DNA from: Hirsutella rhossiliensis
Taxonomy: Eukaryota; Ascomycota; Sordariomycetes; Hypocreales; Ophiocordycipitaceae
Direction of reading: 5' to 3'
DNA: 64,000 nt
Assembly (NCBI RefSeq): GCF_020360975.1
Contig: NW_025408677.1
Location: 1,922,001-1,986,000 of the forward strand
The translations under genes and the position numbers were made by a program. The notes below the pieces were generated by a model. That model did not search any database and was not told where the DNA came from. It was given only the letters and a program-made list of their open reading frames with translations. Below are positions 42,123 to 53,710 of this stretch, in pieces. The stretch's first letter is position 1, and each line of letters starts with the position of its first letter.

Positions 42123-45035
42123 TGGGCGGTTGCTGAGTTGGAAGACAGGGCTTCAGGTCGACGATGATGCTTCTCGACGGAGCTTATGTGAGACGGCATG
42201 TGCCTCGCATGGCTCGAGCGGACCAAGATGAGGTTTCCACCAGGGCCCGGAGTACTTCAGTAGGCATACATTGGCCACATGTGTACACGAGCTTCAAGAC
42301 GAGTTGGTGCTTCCACTTGCCCCCTTCACATTGTAGCTGAAGGGGGTGGGTGTCCCCCATTGCTGGAGATGGTGATGGGCTGGTGAGAGCTTCCGGGCCC
42401 AGCTTGTGAGTTGTAGCGCACTCCGTTTACCACGTATATCCTGAAGGCGTTGATGGCTGTCATGAGCCATGGACAAGGCGTATGTATAGCTGTTTGTTGG
42501 TTGTGAGATGGCGCTGCTTCCATTAATAGCTGGACCACGGCAAGGGCGAGACATTAGGCGACGCCATACCCAGCCGACGGCCCGTTTAAGCGGTCTCACA
42601 GTGGCAGGCGAGTTGCAGGGCCAACGGGATCGGTTGGGGACGATGTCGAGACATGGGGAGCGGTGCCGTTGGTGGCCGCGAGTATTGACGCGATTGCGGC
42701 GGCGGCTTTTTGATCTGTCGTCGATGAAGTATCGGACCGACAAGGGATGGATGGATAATAATTACGCGGCACTTGGTTGAAGCAGCATCTATCGACATTG
42801 CTGTAGGTATGTACAGTACAGTACAGACTACATTACAGTATATCACGAGTACACAATATGACTCTGCGCATGTTCTGTATGTACGGGAAGGGATGCGGCA
42901 GCAGCGAGAATGCCTGCACGCACGTGTCGACGTCTCGTGCCATGCCATGTACAGAATACATATCTGGATGGATGGATGGGCTGAGGAGCAGCACGTCATA
43001 TCCGTACATCGAGATTCTCGACGGGGCGACGGCAGCGTCATGCGCGGCGCTGATCATTTCAGCGCACATGCATATATGCATCATCAGCTTCTGTTGAAGA
43101 GGGAAAAGGGCGTGGAATTACGGAGTAATTAACTTACAACCATTTTCAAAGAGATTCATCAGGGATGTGTAATTATACGAAGTACGTACCTACTACTGCG
43201 CGTCGTAAGTCACTACTGTGTTCCGTACGTCTCATAATAAGCACAAGCTTGCTGACGAGCGGCGGACCGAGCTGCCGAAGCAAGGCGACGGACCGCTGCC
43301 CTTTTCCTTTTTCTTCTCTAAAAAAAGACTTGGCCTTGTCTGAGCACGGGTCCGCCGACAGGCCTTTGTGTGGGCGAGTGTCGAGACAGACAAGCGTCTG
43401 TGCACGCTCGGCCCAGGCATGACCTGGTCATAAGCCCTGTAGAGGCTAGCAGGCCCCTAATAAGACGAATACCACTGATGCTACTGTAGTGCCCGTAATG
43501 AGCCGGGACGGGAAGAAGAAGAAGAAGCAACGCCCATGCGCCGCCGGCAGCAGGGCTTTTGTTGCAGGGCTTTGTTGGTCAGCTTGTTGGTTGTGGCGCG
43601 AGGTCGTGCCACCAGCTCCCGACGCAGCGTGTGCGAGGAACAAGATAAATACCTGCCATGGTGTCTGTGACGCTGGTCGAGATGAAGATTTGTGCTGGCA
43701 GGCGGGCTACAGTGGGTGCATGTGCTGGAGCTCGGCCCCGGACCACTGAGGGAGGGTGTTCCACCTGCACCGGGCTGGTAACCGGCGAGGTGGGTGTGGG
43801 CCCACGTGCTGGCCCCAGGCCGTCCCGACTCCACTGTGCAGGCAGGCTGCTGGGAGTCTCCACTGCTGGTGCTCCTCGTCGCCAGTGGCCCGGTGCAAGT
43901 CTCGTCTATTTGCATTTTGTCGCTTCACATTTCGACTTGACCAAGGGGCAAAGCTTGGTGTATAGCGGGAGTGTCGTGCGTCCCTTATTTTATTTTATTT
44001 TTTTCTGAAATTTTTCTCACATGTAACCGTTGCTTGCGTTGGACGACCAGTTGCAGGCCGCCGTCTTACCTCCCACGTTGAAACCGAGGGCACTGCTGCT
44101 AGTACTGTAGGGGGTCCCCCAGCAGCTGCACACTGCAGTCTACAGTACAGTACAGCACCTCCGCTGCGGCTCATCTCTGCTGCAGCCAGCGGGTCCATCC
44201 ACTGCCTCGGGCTCTCTGTCCATGGCCAACAAAGGGCGACACAGCACGAAAGAGTGTGGGCGCATCTTTCGGTAGATAACCTCTTACGCGTACAAGCAGC
44301 ACACACGCACTTCTCCGGCTCTTCCTCCTCTCCCCCACTGAACTTGTTTCACTCCGCACCCTTTTCCCCGCCCTCAGAAGCGTCCGAGGCCCGGTCCTCC
44401 ATCTTCCTCGTCCTGCTTCTCTCTCTCTCCTCCACCCCCCACCTCGCTAGGCAATCCGCCTCCCCCCCCGCTCCCGAGGCAAAGTCAACTGAGAGCCGCT
44501 GCCGGCTGACACGGTCCCAGCGCATCATCCATCCGAATTAACAAATTAGAAGAAAAAAGCCACTCGACATCCAACCCCAACGCCAACTTGCCTCTTCTAT
44601 CCCACCCCTACCCGCCCATCGACTGTTGGACCCTTTCCCCTCCCCCCTCCTCCTCTTCCTCCTCCACCGTCAAGCCAGACAATAACACACCACTCCCGTT
44701 CCCCGTATCCACCGCTGGATATCTTTTTCTTTCGAACCTTTTTTTTCGACACCTATTATTATTACTTACCCTTCCTCACTTGGGAGTGGAGAGTCTGGTT
44801 TCTCCGCTTCCTCACCGTCTCTCTCCCTCTTCATCCTCTCTCCCACCACCTCCACCTCGCCAACTTGTCCATCGCCCCTCCCGTTCCATCTGCTCTCTGC
44901 CTCATTCCCATTCTCTCTCCATCTCGCTCTTGCTCCACTCCTCCATCTCCTCCTGCTGGTCGCCGCGACCCAAACACGTCAGACATTTCTCCTCGTCTCT
45001 TGGCTAGCGCGACAAATCCCCTCTCCCATCTCCAA
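42123..45035. other. 2.9 kb intergenic region
   Basis: No gene is supported. The region is AT-richer in its middle and holds several TAC-type motifs: TACAGTACAGTACAGAC at about 42809, ATTACGGAGTAATTAAC at about 43118, TACGAAGTACGTACC at about 43178 and TACAGTACAGTACAG at about 44141. The last 450 bp are strongly C/T-rich on the plus strand, as in a fungal leader before the Dma1-like gene. Confidence 0.5.
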
Positions 45036-46834
45036 ATGTTCACCCAGCCCGTCTCGTCGCCTCCGCCAGGGCCTCAGTCCGCCACGCCCGTCACCACGTC
45101 GCGCCCCAGCCGCCTGCGTGGCCTCAGCTACCTGCGCAACTACACGCACAACCACCTGCTGTCGCGCGACACCCACCACTCGGCCGCTTCCCCGGCCGCC
45201 TCCCCGCACAACCTCACCCGATCCGTCAGCTACTCGCTCGCCTCGACGGCCGCCCACGGCTCCAATAGATTGACCCTCATCAATTCCACCCCCGACGCGC
45301 CCCTCCGCCCCAGGGCCCCACAGATGCGAGCTTCGTCGGCCAGCCCCATCCCCGAGACGACCGCTGTCGTCGTTTCGGACCCTCGAGACGCGTCCCCGTC
45401 GCCGCCTCAACCCCAGCAGTCCCAGCTCGCCCCCATGGCCAGGACAACCGCCTCGCCCGCCGAGATTGCCTCGTCCGCAAGCCCCGACACGGCGCCCTCG
45501 ATCCGCTTCTCCGCCTACTACGACCCGCGATCCACGCGCCCGTCCCTCTCCTTCGCCCCCATCTCCCGCACCTTGCCCGCCGCCTCAGATGTCATCCGCG
45601 TCGGCCGCTACTCGGAGCGCGACGGCCAGGCAGCCGCCACCATGTTGGGCAGCCAACCCTCGGCCGCCCCCGTCGGCTTCAAGAGCAAGGTGGTGAGCCG
45701 CCGCCATTGCGAGTTTTGGTGCGAAGACGGCAAGTGGTACATCAGAGACGTCAAGAGCTCCTCGGGCACCTTTCTCAATCACATCCGCCTCAGCCCGCCT
45801 TCGCAGGAGAGTAAGGCTTATCCTGTCAACGACGGCGACATTGTCCAGCTCGGCATCGACTTCAAGGGCGGCGAGGAGATGATTTTCCGCTGTGTCAAGA
45901 TGAGGCTCGAGCTCAACCGCGGATGGCAGAACAAGCTCAACACCTTCAAGTGAGTCGCTCATCCCCCTGGCTCCGTCCGGTTCCCTTCAGCGCTCCCGCT
46001 GACCGTCCTCTTCTCTCCAGCGTCGCCGCCCACAAGCGCCTGCGGACCATGGCTTCCAACGGTGCAGCCTCGGCACTGTCAAGCTCAAACTCCCAGGACT
46101 GCTCCATCTGCCTAAATTCGATTGCGGTTTGTCCACCTCAATCCTGTCCTCCCCGCCTCGCCCCGCCCCATCTTCTCTCTCATGTCAAGGCGGAGTCGAG
46201 TTTGTGCTCGGCTGACTTGCTCATCCTTTAGCCATGCCAGTCGCTGTTTGTGGCCCCGTGCTCGCACACGTGGCATTTCAAGTGCGTGCGGTCGCTGCTC
46301 ACGTCGCCGCAATATCCCATATTCGTCTGCCCCAACTGCCGAGCCGGAGCGGACCTCGAGGCCGACGTCGACGAGCCCTCAGATGAGTGGCAGCAGCTCG
46401 AGGAGGAGGGCCGCGGAGAGGAGGACGTCGAGGAAAGAAAAGAAGAGCCTTCGGGCAGCCAATCACCGGCATCGGCGCCAGAGCCTGCAGACGTAACGGT
46501 TCAAGATGCCGATGCCGTCGACGTGACGGTCGCCGTTGGCACATCGGAGAGCCCGGCCGCCCGGCCGCCTTTGCACCACGCGACTACGGAGCCTTTGCCC
46601 ATAAGCAGCCCAGTTTCGGGCGCCGGCAGGGTCGGACGCCTGCGGGAAAACGGTTCCCCGTCGCTGGGTGCCAACGGCGAGGGCCTGGTCACCCCGAGAA
46701 ACAATGCTGGCCCGTGGGTGTTTGACGGCAGTGCAGGACGCCGGGCGGTGGATGCTACTACCGGGATGCGAAGCCTCGACGCGGCAGCCGAGATGGGCGC
46801 CACCAGTCACCATCCAAGCGACGACTCTTCCTAA
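45036..46834 (+). CDS. DMA1: FHA-RING E3 ubiquitin ligase, Dma1/Chfr-like
   Basis: Three exons, 45036-45949, 46021-46126 and 46232-46834, encode 540 residues. Introns are 71 nt and 105 nt; the second splits the RING finger between SIAV... and PCQSLF. A Ser/Pro-rich N-terminus (about 1-180) precedes an FHA domain (about 184-290) with IRVGRYSERDG, VVSRRHCEFWCEDGKWYIRD, SSSGTFLNHIRLSP and NDGDIVQLGIDFKGG; the GR, SRRH and SSGTFLN residues are the phosphothreonine-binding signature. The RING (about 332-379) shows CSIC, PCSHTWHFKC and CPNC. The tail is acidic and disordered. Dma1-type ligases act in the spindle-position checkpoint and septation control (family knowledge). FHA-then-RING order fits Dma1/Chf1. 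Confidence 0.88.
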
Positions 46835-47592
46835 TCTACTCGACGGACGCAGACGACAGCGCATACAGCAGGGACTCGAAAAGGCCTTCTTTTTATTACT
46901 CTTCCATTTCGCATGGTGGCCGCCCAAGGCGGCAGAGGGAGATCCCATTGCGAGCAGACTGTGAATTGGCAGGGGTTCCGCCATGGTTTCTTGCTTGCGG
47001 TCCCGGCACGGAGTTGAGAGGCTGCTGGAGCCGGTCATGAGTCTCTGGGCAGCGAATCGCGCTGGCGAGGAATCCTTCTTTTTGGCATGGCGGACGGGTT
47101 TTGGCAAAACGATCTTCTTCATTCACACTTGGTCGGGTCTCCCCCCTTTTCTGTTTCGTACGTAGCGGCGGAGTACTTGCGTACATGGCTTGACACAACG
47201 TGGGCGGCGATCATCTTGTACAATGCGGCCGACTGAAAGCAGGGACATGGTCACGGGCATGTTGGCCTGGCTGCCGAGTGATTTGCTGCGGCCAGGTCCT
47301 GGTAGGGGTATTGACAGCGGTGTGTCTGTGGACAGGGGCTTGATAATCAAAGATCGGCTCCTTTTCAGGTCTCTGCTGGTGATTCTCATAGGCGCTTGCG
47401 AATATCAATCAATCAACTGCACGCAGTTTTGTTCTGATGTCATTGTGCCTGTGTCGGCGCCGCAATGTTCCGACGCATCGCTGAGCGGGTGGTGGAGGCC
47501 TGCTTATTAATGGGTTTTCTGCGAAACCCATTCTTCCAGCTCGCCATGAATAACGAGGGCTCCGGCAAACCGTCGCAACTCGCAGCCCGACC
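46835..47592. other. Intergenic region
   Basis: There are 758 bp between co-oriented genes. No coding sequence or structured element is supported. Confidence 0.5.
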
Positions 47593-49384
47593 ATGTTGCG
47601 ACACGTGAGCACTCGGCTACAGCCACTACGCAGGGGCGCGGCCTCGTGCTCGAGGCTGCTGCGGCAGCGGCCTGCAGGGCTTGCTTTGCCGACGAGGACC
47701 ATGGCGACGGTGGCGGTCGAGGGAATCCCCAAGGCAAGATATGACTCCACGCTGTATGCTATATGGTGCTTCTTTGGTGACTGACATGGCGGCTCCCCTG
47801 CAGGAACCAACCGACCTGGACCAGATCACGACGCTGCCAAACGGCCTGCGCGTCGCCTCGGAGGCGCTGCCCGGCTCCTTTTCCGGCGTGGGTGTCTACG
47901 TCGAAGCCGGGTCGCGGTTCGAGGACGCCCAGATGCGCGGTGTGTCGCACATCATGGACCGGCTGGCCTTCAAGTCGACGTCGCGCCACTCGGCCGACGA
48001 GATGCTGGAGCGCGTCGAGGCCCTGGGCGGCAACATCCAGTGCGCCTCGTCGCGCGAGTCCATGATGTACCAGGCCGCCACGTTCAACCGCGCTGTGCCC
48101 GAGACGGTGGCGCTGCTGGCCGACACGATCCGCGACCCGTGCCTCACGTCGGAAGAGGTGGCCGAGCAGCTCGAGACGGCGCGGTACGAGATTGCCGAGA
48201 TTTGGGCAAAGCCCGAGCTCATCCTGCCGGAGCTGCTGCACTCGGCCGCCTTCAAGGATAATACGCTTGGCAACCCGCTGCTGTGCCCGGAGGATCGACT
48301 GGCGTGCATCGACCGCGGTACTGTGGTTAGGTATCGCGACCTTCTCTACAAGCCCGAACGCATGGTGCTGGCCTTTGCCGGCGTGGAGCATGACGTGGCG
48401 GTTGGGCTGGCCGAGCAGTACTTTGGCGCCATGGAGTCAACGACTACCGCAGCATCTGAGACGAGCGACAGCGAGGGCTCCGTCTCCTCCTCCGCCCCCC
48501 CCTCGTCCTCGTCCTCATCCGCCTCGGCCCAACAACACCAACGGCCAAGGCTCATATCCAAGATCCCCTTTCTCAAGAACATGGCCACCCCCCGCAACGC
48601 CACCGTCCTCAGCACGCCCCCCTCGCGGCTCAGTAATGGCCGGCTGGCGGCGCACTACACGGGAGGCTTCTTGGCCCTCGCGCCGCAGACGCCGTCGCCC
48701 GACCAGCTCAAGTTCACGCACATGCACGTGGCCTTTGAGGGCCTGCCCGTCGGGTCCGACGACATCTACGCGCTGGCGACGCTTCAGACGCTGCTGGGCG
48801 GCGGCGGGTCCTTTTCGGCGGGCGGACCCGGCAAAGGCATGTACTCGCGGCTGTACACAAACGTGCTCAACCAGCACGGCTGGGTCGAGTCGTGCGTCGC
48901 CTTCAACCACTCGTACCTCGACTCAGGCCTGTTTGGCATCTCGGCGTCGTGCCTACCGGGCCACGCCGTCAACATGCTCGACGCCGTGTGCGAGCAGCTG
49001 CGCGCACTGACGCTCGACCGCGGCTACGCGCGCATGCACGAGGGCGAGATGGAGCGGGCCAAGAAGCAGCTGCGCAGCAGCTTGCTCATGAACCTCGAGA
49101 GCCGCATGGTGGAACTCGAAGACCTCGGCCGCTCGGTGCAGGTCCACGGGCGCAAGGTGCCCGTGCGCGACATGTGCCGCCGCATCGAGGCGCTGACGGT
49201 CGACGACCTGCGTCGCGTGGCGGCAACGGTGGTGGGCGGCGCGGTGAGGAACCCGGGCGCCGGGAGCGGTGCGCCAACGGTGGTGTTGCAGGAGGCGCAT
49301 CAGTATGGGCTGGCGAGTCGGCCGTTGACGTGGGATCAGATCCAGGATCGCATCTATGCGTTTGGGCTGGGAAGAAGGAGTTGA
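47593..49384 (+). CDS. MAS2: Mitochondrial processing peptidase alpha subunit
   Basis: Two exons, 47593-47733 and 47804-49384, encode 573 residues. The intron begins GCAAGA, not GT: only this GC donor joins TVAVEGIPK to EPTDLDQITTLPNG in the right phase; nearby GT donors shift frame. The first ~40 residues (MLRHVSTRLQPLRRGAASCS) are Arg/Ser/Leu-rich without acids, a matrix presequence. The M16 fold follows: LPNGLRVASEALPGSFSGVG, GVSHIMDRLAFKST where the catalytic HxxEH of beta-MPP is degenerate (residue ~95), and the Gly-rich substrate loop LGGGGSFSAGGPGKGMYSR (~378-395), diagnostic of alpha-MPP. A Ser-rich insertion (SSSAPPSSSSSSASAQQ, ~272-288) is fungal-type low complexity. With beta-MPP it cleaves presequences in the matrix (family knowledge). 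Confidence 0.94.
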
Positions 49385-50599
49385 GACTCTCTCTACTCGG
49401 CGAGTTCGGGACTCTCCGTGATGAATGGCCAAGGCGCTGGACATTGCGACTCGTCACATTGGAGGGCACGACACCCCTTTTTTCCCTCTCGCTCCTCTCG
49501 GATATTACTTGTTTGTACAAAAAGGGGGGGCGGCGAAACCGCCATGGGGGCACCGGAGCCAACGATGGCGAGGATGCAGCTACGTAGTGGACAAGAAAGA
49601 CGGAAGAAGGGCGGTGATGGGTGTGCAGTCTCATCTCGAAAGGGCGACCACCATTTTGCTTGGGGAGAGAGGAGGTGTATATTCTTTATGTACGATAGAC
49701 GATGCGCGGCAAACGAGCGTTGAACCCCCCAAGTCACCCGCGAACGTTGAGAATTTAGCGGCAACTCGTTCTATGCCGCCTTGAGTCGGTGCGCAGATGT
49801 GCCCAAGTCGGTCAGATAGACGTCTTCCACCATGGATCAATCCTACATGGGAGCAAGGCGGGGTCCACAAGGCTCGCCCAAGGAGCCACTCTAGCTGGTT
49901 CAGTGAACTGCCCGTCTCTTGTCTTGCTATTATTTTTGCATAGTATATCTATATATGTGTATGTGTGTATTGTATATAGGAAAGGACAAGAAAACGCCCT
50001 GCGCCGACTTCCCATGGCCATCCCCCTCTCATTCCATGCTACCGGCGTCGTCTTGCCGCCGCCCGTGGGTTGGAAACGAGGGTGTGAGAGACTCTGAGAT
50101 TACTGCGTCGCTTTTGCGTTTGTGTTTTTCTTCATTTTTCTCTTTCTTTTTTTTGTCCAAGTGTCGAGGCGAGTGTGTGAGTCCACCAAATCAGACCAGA
50201 CTCTCGTTGCGCAGCGGCGCGCGATGCATGCCCCTTGCCGATCGATTCCCGTGGACCATGTTGTGTGTATGCGTGTGTGTGTGTGTGTGTGTGTGTGAGT
50301 GTGAACCCTCCAAGGCGTCATGATTGGGTCTAAAGGCGTATGCGGCGTTTCTCGTAATGGGTAGGATTTCGAATGCCGCAAATCCCGTCTTGGTGCCTGG
50401 GGAAGGGCGAACGTGACGGAGACGGAGGGGCCATGTTTCTCTGCTTTGAGAGAGTGAGAGGGGGTTTTAGAGTTCGGTGAGGAGACGAGAGGCGAGGAAA
50501 GCCACCAAATGCAGACGAGGGGGATGGCTTCGTGATCGCCTTCCCCGGCTCCCTCTCCCCAATAAGAACAAGTCATGCGGGCAACTTGCGCTTCAGCCA
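49385..50599. other. Convergent intergenic region
   Basis: This lies between the 3' ends of alpha-MPP and the leftward YML020W-like gene. It holds a TATATCTATATATGTGTATG stretch near 49943 and a GT microsatellite at 50273-50296. No gene is supported. Confidence 0.5.
50273..50296. repeat. GT dinucleotide microsatellite
   Basis: Twelve uninterrupted GT units are flanked by TTGTGTGTATGC and GAGTGTG, giving a longer alternating purine-pyrimidine tract of about 40 nt. Confidence 0.9.
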
Positions 50600-53288
50600 C
50601 TATAGCTTGGACCGCACAGCCTCGAGGCGGTACTTGACGTCGCGCAGGGCCTTTGTCGTGGGCCTCCAGTCGTCAAACTGGCGCAGCAGCTCCTCCGTCT
50701 CGGCGCCAAGCTCCGTCTTGACAAAGTCCTCCTCGAGCACGCCGCGCATGATCCAGGGGAGCACGTAGGGATTTGGCGACGCTAGCAGCCCTGCACCACC
50801 ACCACCATCCGCGGCGGCGCCCGCATGCGGCCGCATCTGGCAGGGGACGCCGCGGGGCACCGCCGACGTCTCGAGCGTGTGCGCCACGGCCAGGTCGTAG
50901 ACGGCGTCGTCGTAGTACAGGCGCGAGTGGCCCTCGCCCGAGTACAGCGAGCCGGCCAGCGGCGCCGACAGCTCGCGGATCAGCCCGTGGTCCGAGATGC
51001 CCAAGTTGCGCAGCTTCAGCGCGAAGCCGACCAGGTGCGCGATGAAGTCGGGCGCGTGGATGCGTCCGTCGATGAAGACGGCGCGGTAGATGTACGGGTG
51101 GCTGGCCGGCGAGTAGACAGCGGACTGGAGGCGCGTTAGAACGAGCAGGATACCTTGACAAAAGGGGGAAATACACACCTCCATGGGCACCAGCTGGTCG
51201 TCGATGCTGCCGATAAAGGTGACGCGCGCGCCGTAGTCGAGGATGCGCTTGAGGGCTGTCTCGAAGCGCAGCGAAATGGCGCTCTGCGGGTTGCCAAAGT
51301 CCCACAGCTCGGCGGCCGAGCCCATCAGGATGCTGGACCGGTAGTCGGGAAAGGGCCCGAGGGCGACGCCGGCCATGGCGCACACGCCAATCTTCGCGTC
51401 GGTGATTAGCCCCAGCTCAATGAGCTTCTCCAGTAGCATGATGCTGACGGGTACGCCCTGCGAGTGCGACGCCACGACGATGAGGTCGGCCCGCCGGATG
51501 TGGTCGATCCAGTTGAGCATCAGCTTCCACAGGTTGTCGACGCGCTCGCCGATGCGGCCCTCGCCCTCGAGCGCCACCTTTTCAATGTCGCAGTCAGCGC
51601 ACCCGTGTGCGTCGGCCCACCTGCGGATCGCATCGGCGCCCAGGCTCGCAAACCGCAGCGATGTGCCCGTCGGCTGCCCGATCATCGGCCGCAGGTACGT
51701 CGCGGGGATGAGCCCGTGAACGCCAATGGCAAGGGCCTTGCGTATCCGCGGCGTGTCCTTGACGCGCAGCACGTGGTTGGCCGCCGGCTGCGACGTACGC
51801 AGCAGAAAGTTTGTGATTTGCCGCAGGATCGACGGGTTTTCCTTCATCTCGTAGGTGCTGGTGAAGCAGGGCAGCACCAGGTTGGGCGGCAGCTTGGTTG
51901 CTGCAGCCGCCGCGTCGCCGGCACCTTCGGTCGGCGTCTCCGTCCTGGGCGTGGCTGGCGTTGCATTGAGCTCGGGCTCGGGCTCCGACGCAATGTCTGC
52001 TGCGGCGGTTGATCCGTTCGGGGCAGTTTGCCGGCCGAGACTCGGGGATGGTCACCGTTGGCCTTGCTCTTTTGCCTCTGCGCCATGTCGTCTTGCGACC
52101 CAGCTTTGCTTTGGGGTCCGCCTTCTGACCCCTGCTCCGCGACCCCGAGACGTCGCCCTCGGCCATGGGCTGCGGACGGGCCTCGGAGCCCTCGCCCATG
52201 ACCGCAATTTCGCCTGCCTCCGAAGTCGCCACCTCACTGCCCGCCTTGGGCGATTCCCTCGACCAGAAAGCCCACGTGGAGCCAGCCTTGGGCGCTGGCT
52301 CACGCTTCTGAGGCAGTGATGGGGCTGGAGGTGCTGCAGCAGGGGCCGCGTCCGTCATGACGGTATCCTCGGCTCCCCCCTCGGCCGTGGCGTCTTCGGC
52401 GCTGGCCTCTGGCGGCGGTTTGGCATCGCTGGAAGACGACCAGAATCCAAACCAGGACGTCGATGCGTATGTCGGCGCGCTGGCCGGGGCCGACACGGTA
52501 GACGCATCATCAGGTGCAGTTTGCTCGGGAGGAATAAGGACAGGCTGCCGAGGCACATCGGTATCGTTCTCGGCTTCAGGCAGCGCACAGTTCGCTGATG
52601 ACTCTGCCTGGTCCTCGGCAACGGGCGTTCTCGACCACCAGCCCAGCCAGCTGGACGACGTGACTCGTCTCAACGGGGTTGCGGGGTTTTGGGCTGTCGA
52701 TTCTGTAGCCGACAGAACTCGTAGTTTTGCGTCGCCTGATGCGTTCTTCCCTGCTCTTTCTGATGACGGGGGCTTGACGTCCCTTTGGTCGTTCTCGTCT
52801 GTCGTCATGGCGTTCTCTGGCACACCGGGCAGTGGCAAAGCGGTGCATGCGCTGAGCATGCTCACAGCGTCGTCGCCCTTTTTCGGCTCGAAGCGACTCA
52901 GGTCCGAGGCTCTGGCTGCCCTGAGCGTGCCGCCCAGGATATTTTCCCGCGCAACCGACGTCGAGGCCCAGGCTTTGTTCGGTGCTCTTGGCCAGGAACC
53001 GTACCAGCTCTTGGCCTTGCGAACCTGCCGCACGGTGCCGAGTCAGCATCCCAATACGATGTAGAGCGGGAGGTGCAGAGGGTTGTCGCGAGATACCTGC
53101 TTCTCGTTGCTCCTCGCAGATAGGGCGGCGATGCTGCGGTGGGACCGCAGGAGAGGAGTCGGCGGCGGCTGGTGAGAGGCTGATGCGCCCTGTGACGTAG
53201 CGAACTCGCGCGATAAGGCCGTTGTCGGCAGGCTACACGAGCCAGCAGCCCCGGCCGGGTTTGGTCGCTGTCTCTTTCGGGGGAGCAT
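50600..53288 (-). CDS. YML020W-like putative alpha/beta hydrolase
   Basis: Supported exons: 53288-53097 (MLPRKRQRPNP... to RSNEKQ), 53024 to about 52130, about 52000 to 51179, and 51124-50600. The first intron (72 nt) joins EKQ to VRKAKSWYGSWPR; the last (54 nt, branch TCTAACG) joins DDQLVPME to SAVYSPASHP. The middle intron must change frame between about 52130 and 51990, but no single donor/acceptor pair is clearly best. The N-terminal half is disordered with three Trp-rich motifs (SSWLGWWSRTP, TSWFGFWSSSS, STWAFWSRES). The C-terminal half matches what I recall of yeast YML020W: AIGVHGLIPATYLRPMIGQP, a GxSxG-like VVASHSQGVPVSIMLLEKL, VTFIGSIDDQLVP, YIYRAVFIDGRIH and LPWIMRGVLEEDF. The nucleophile motif suggests a hydrolase; the substrate is unknown. 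Total length is roughly 810-830 residues. Confidence 0.8.
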
Positions 53289-53710
53289 CACGACGCGCGT
53301 GCAGACGTCTGAAAATCCATCGACGTCCTTGTCTCGACTGGGTCCAGGTTACTCGACCACCGGTACCGTCTCGCGTCCTGTTTTGTTGAGGGAGAGGCGC
53401 TCAAGGGAGTTTCGTGTGACCAGCTTATCAGCGTGCCTGTCCGCTGGCTCGTGGCGGTGGTTTCCAGCGCTCGGCCGCCTGTAAACATGTAAACAGCCGA
53501 GGCCCGCAGCGGTCCGCTTGGCATGGAGACGCTGGCGCCGGGCCCGGATCAACCTTCGGATCTTTCTCCACCGCCCCTCCCACTGCTATCAGCTTATCGG
53601 CGGCCTGGAGAGGAAAAAAATTATATTGTCGCGAGGGCAAGCGAATAAGCCATCGTCGAGCCAGACGAGCCGTTTTCGCTCGCTGTTGATCTCGGCTGCA
53701 CATCGCCGCC
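53289..53710. promoter_or_regulatory. Divergent promoter YML020W-like / RRP5
   Basis: There are 422 bp between two outward-facing start codons. An A-rich GGAAAAAAATTATATTG stretch lies at about 53611-53627 before RRP5 and is only loosely like the yeast RRPE element. No gene is supported. Confidence 0.5.
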
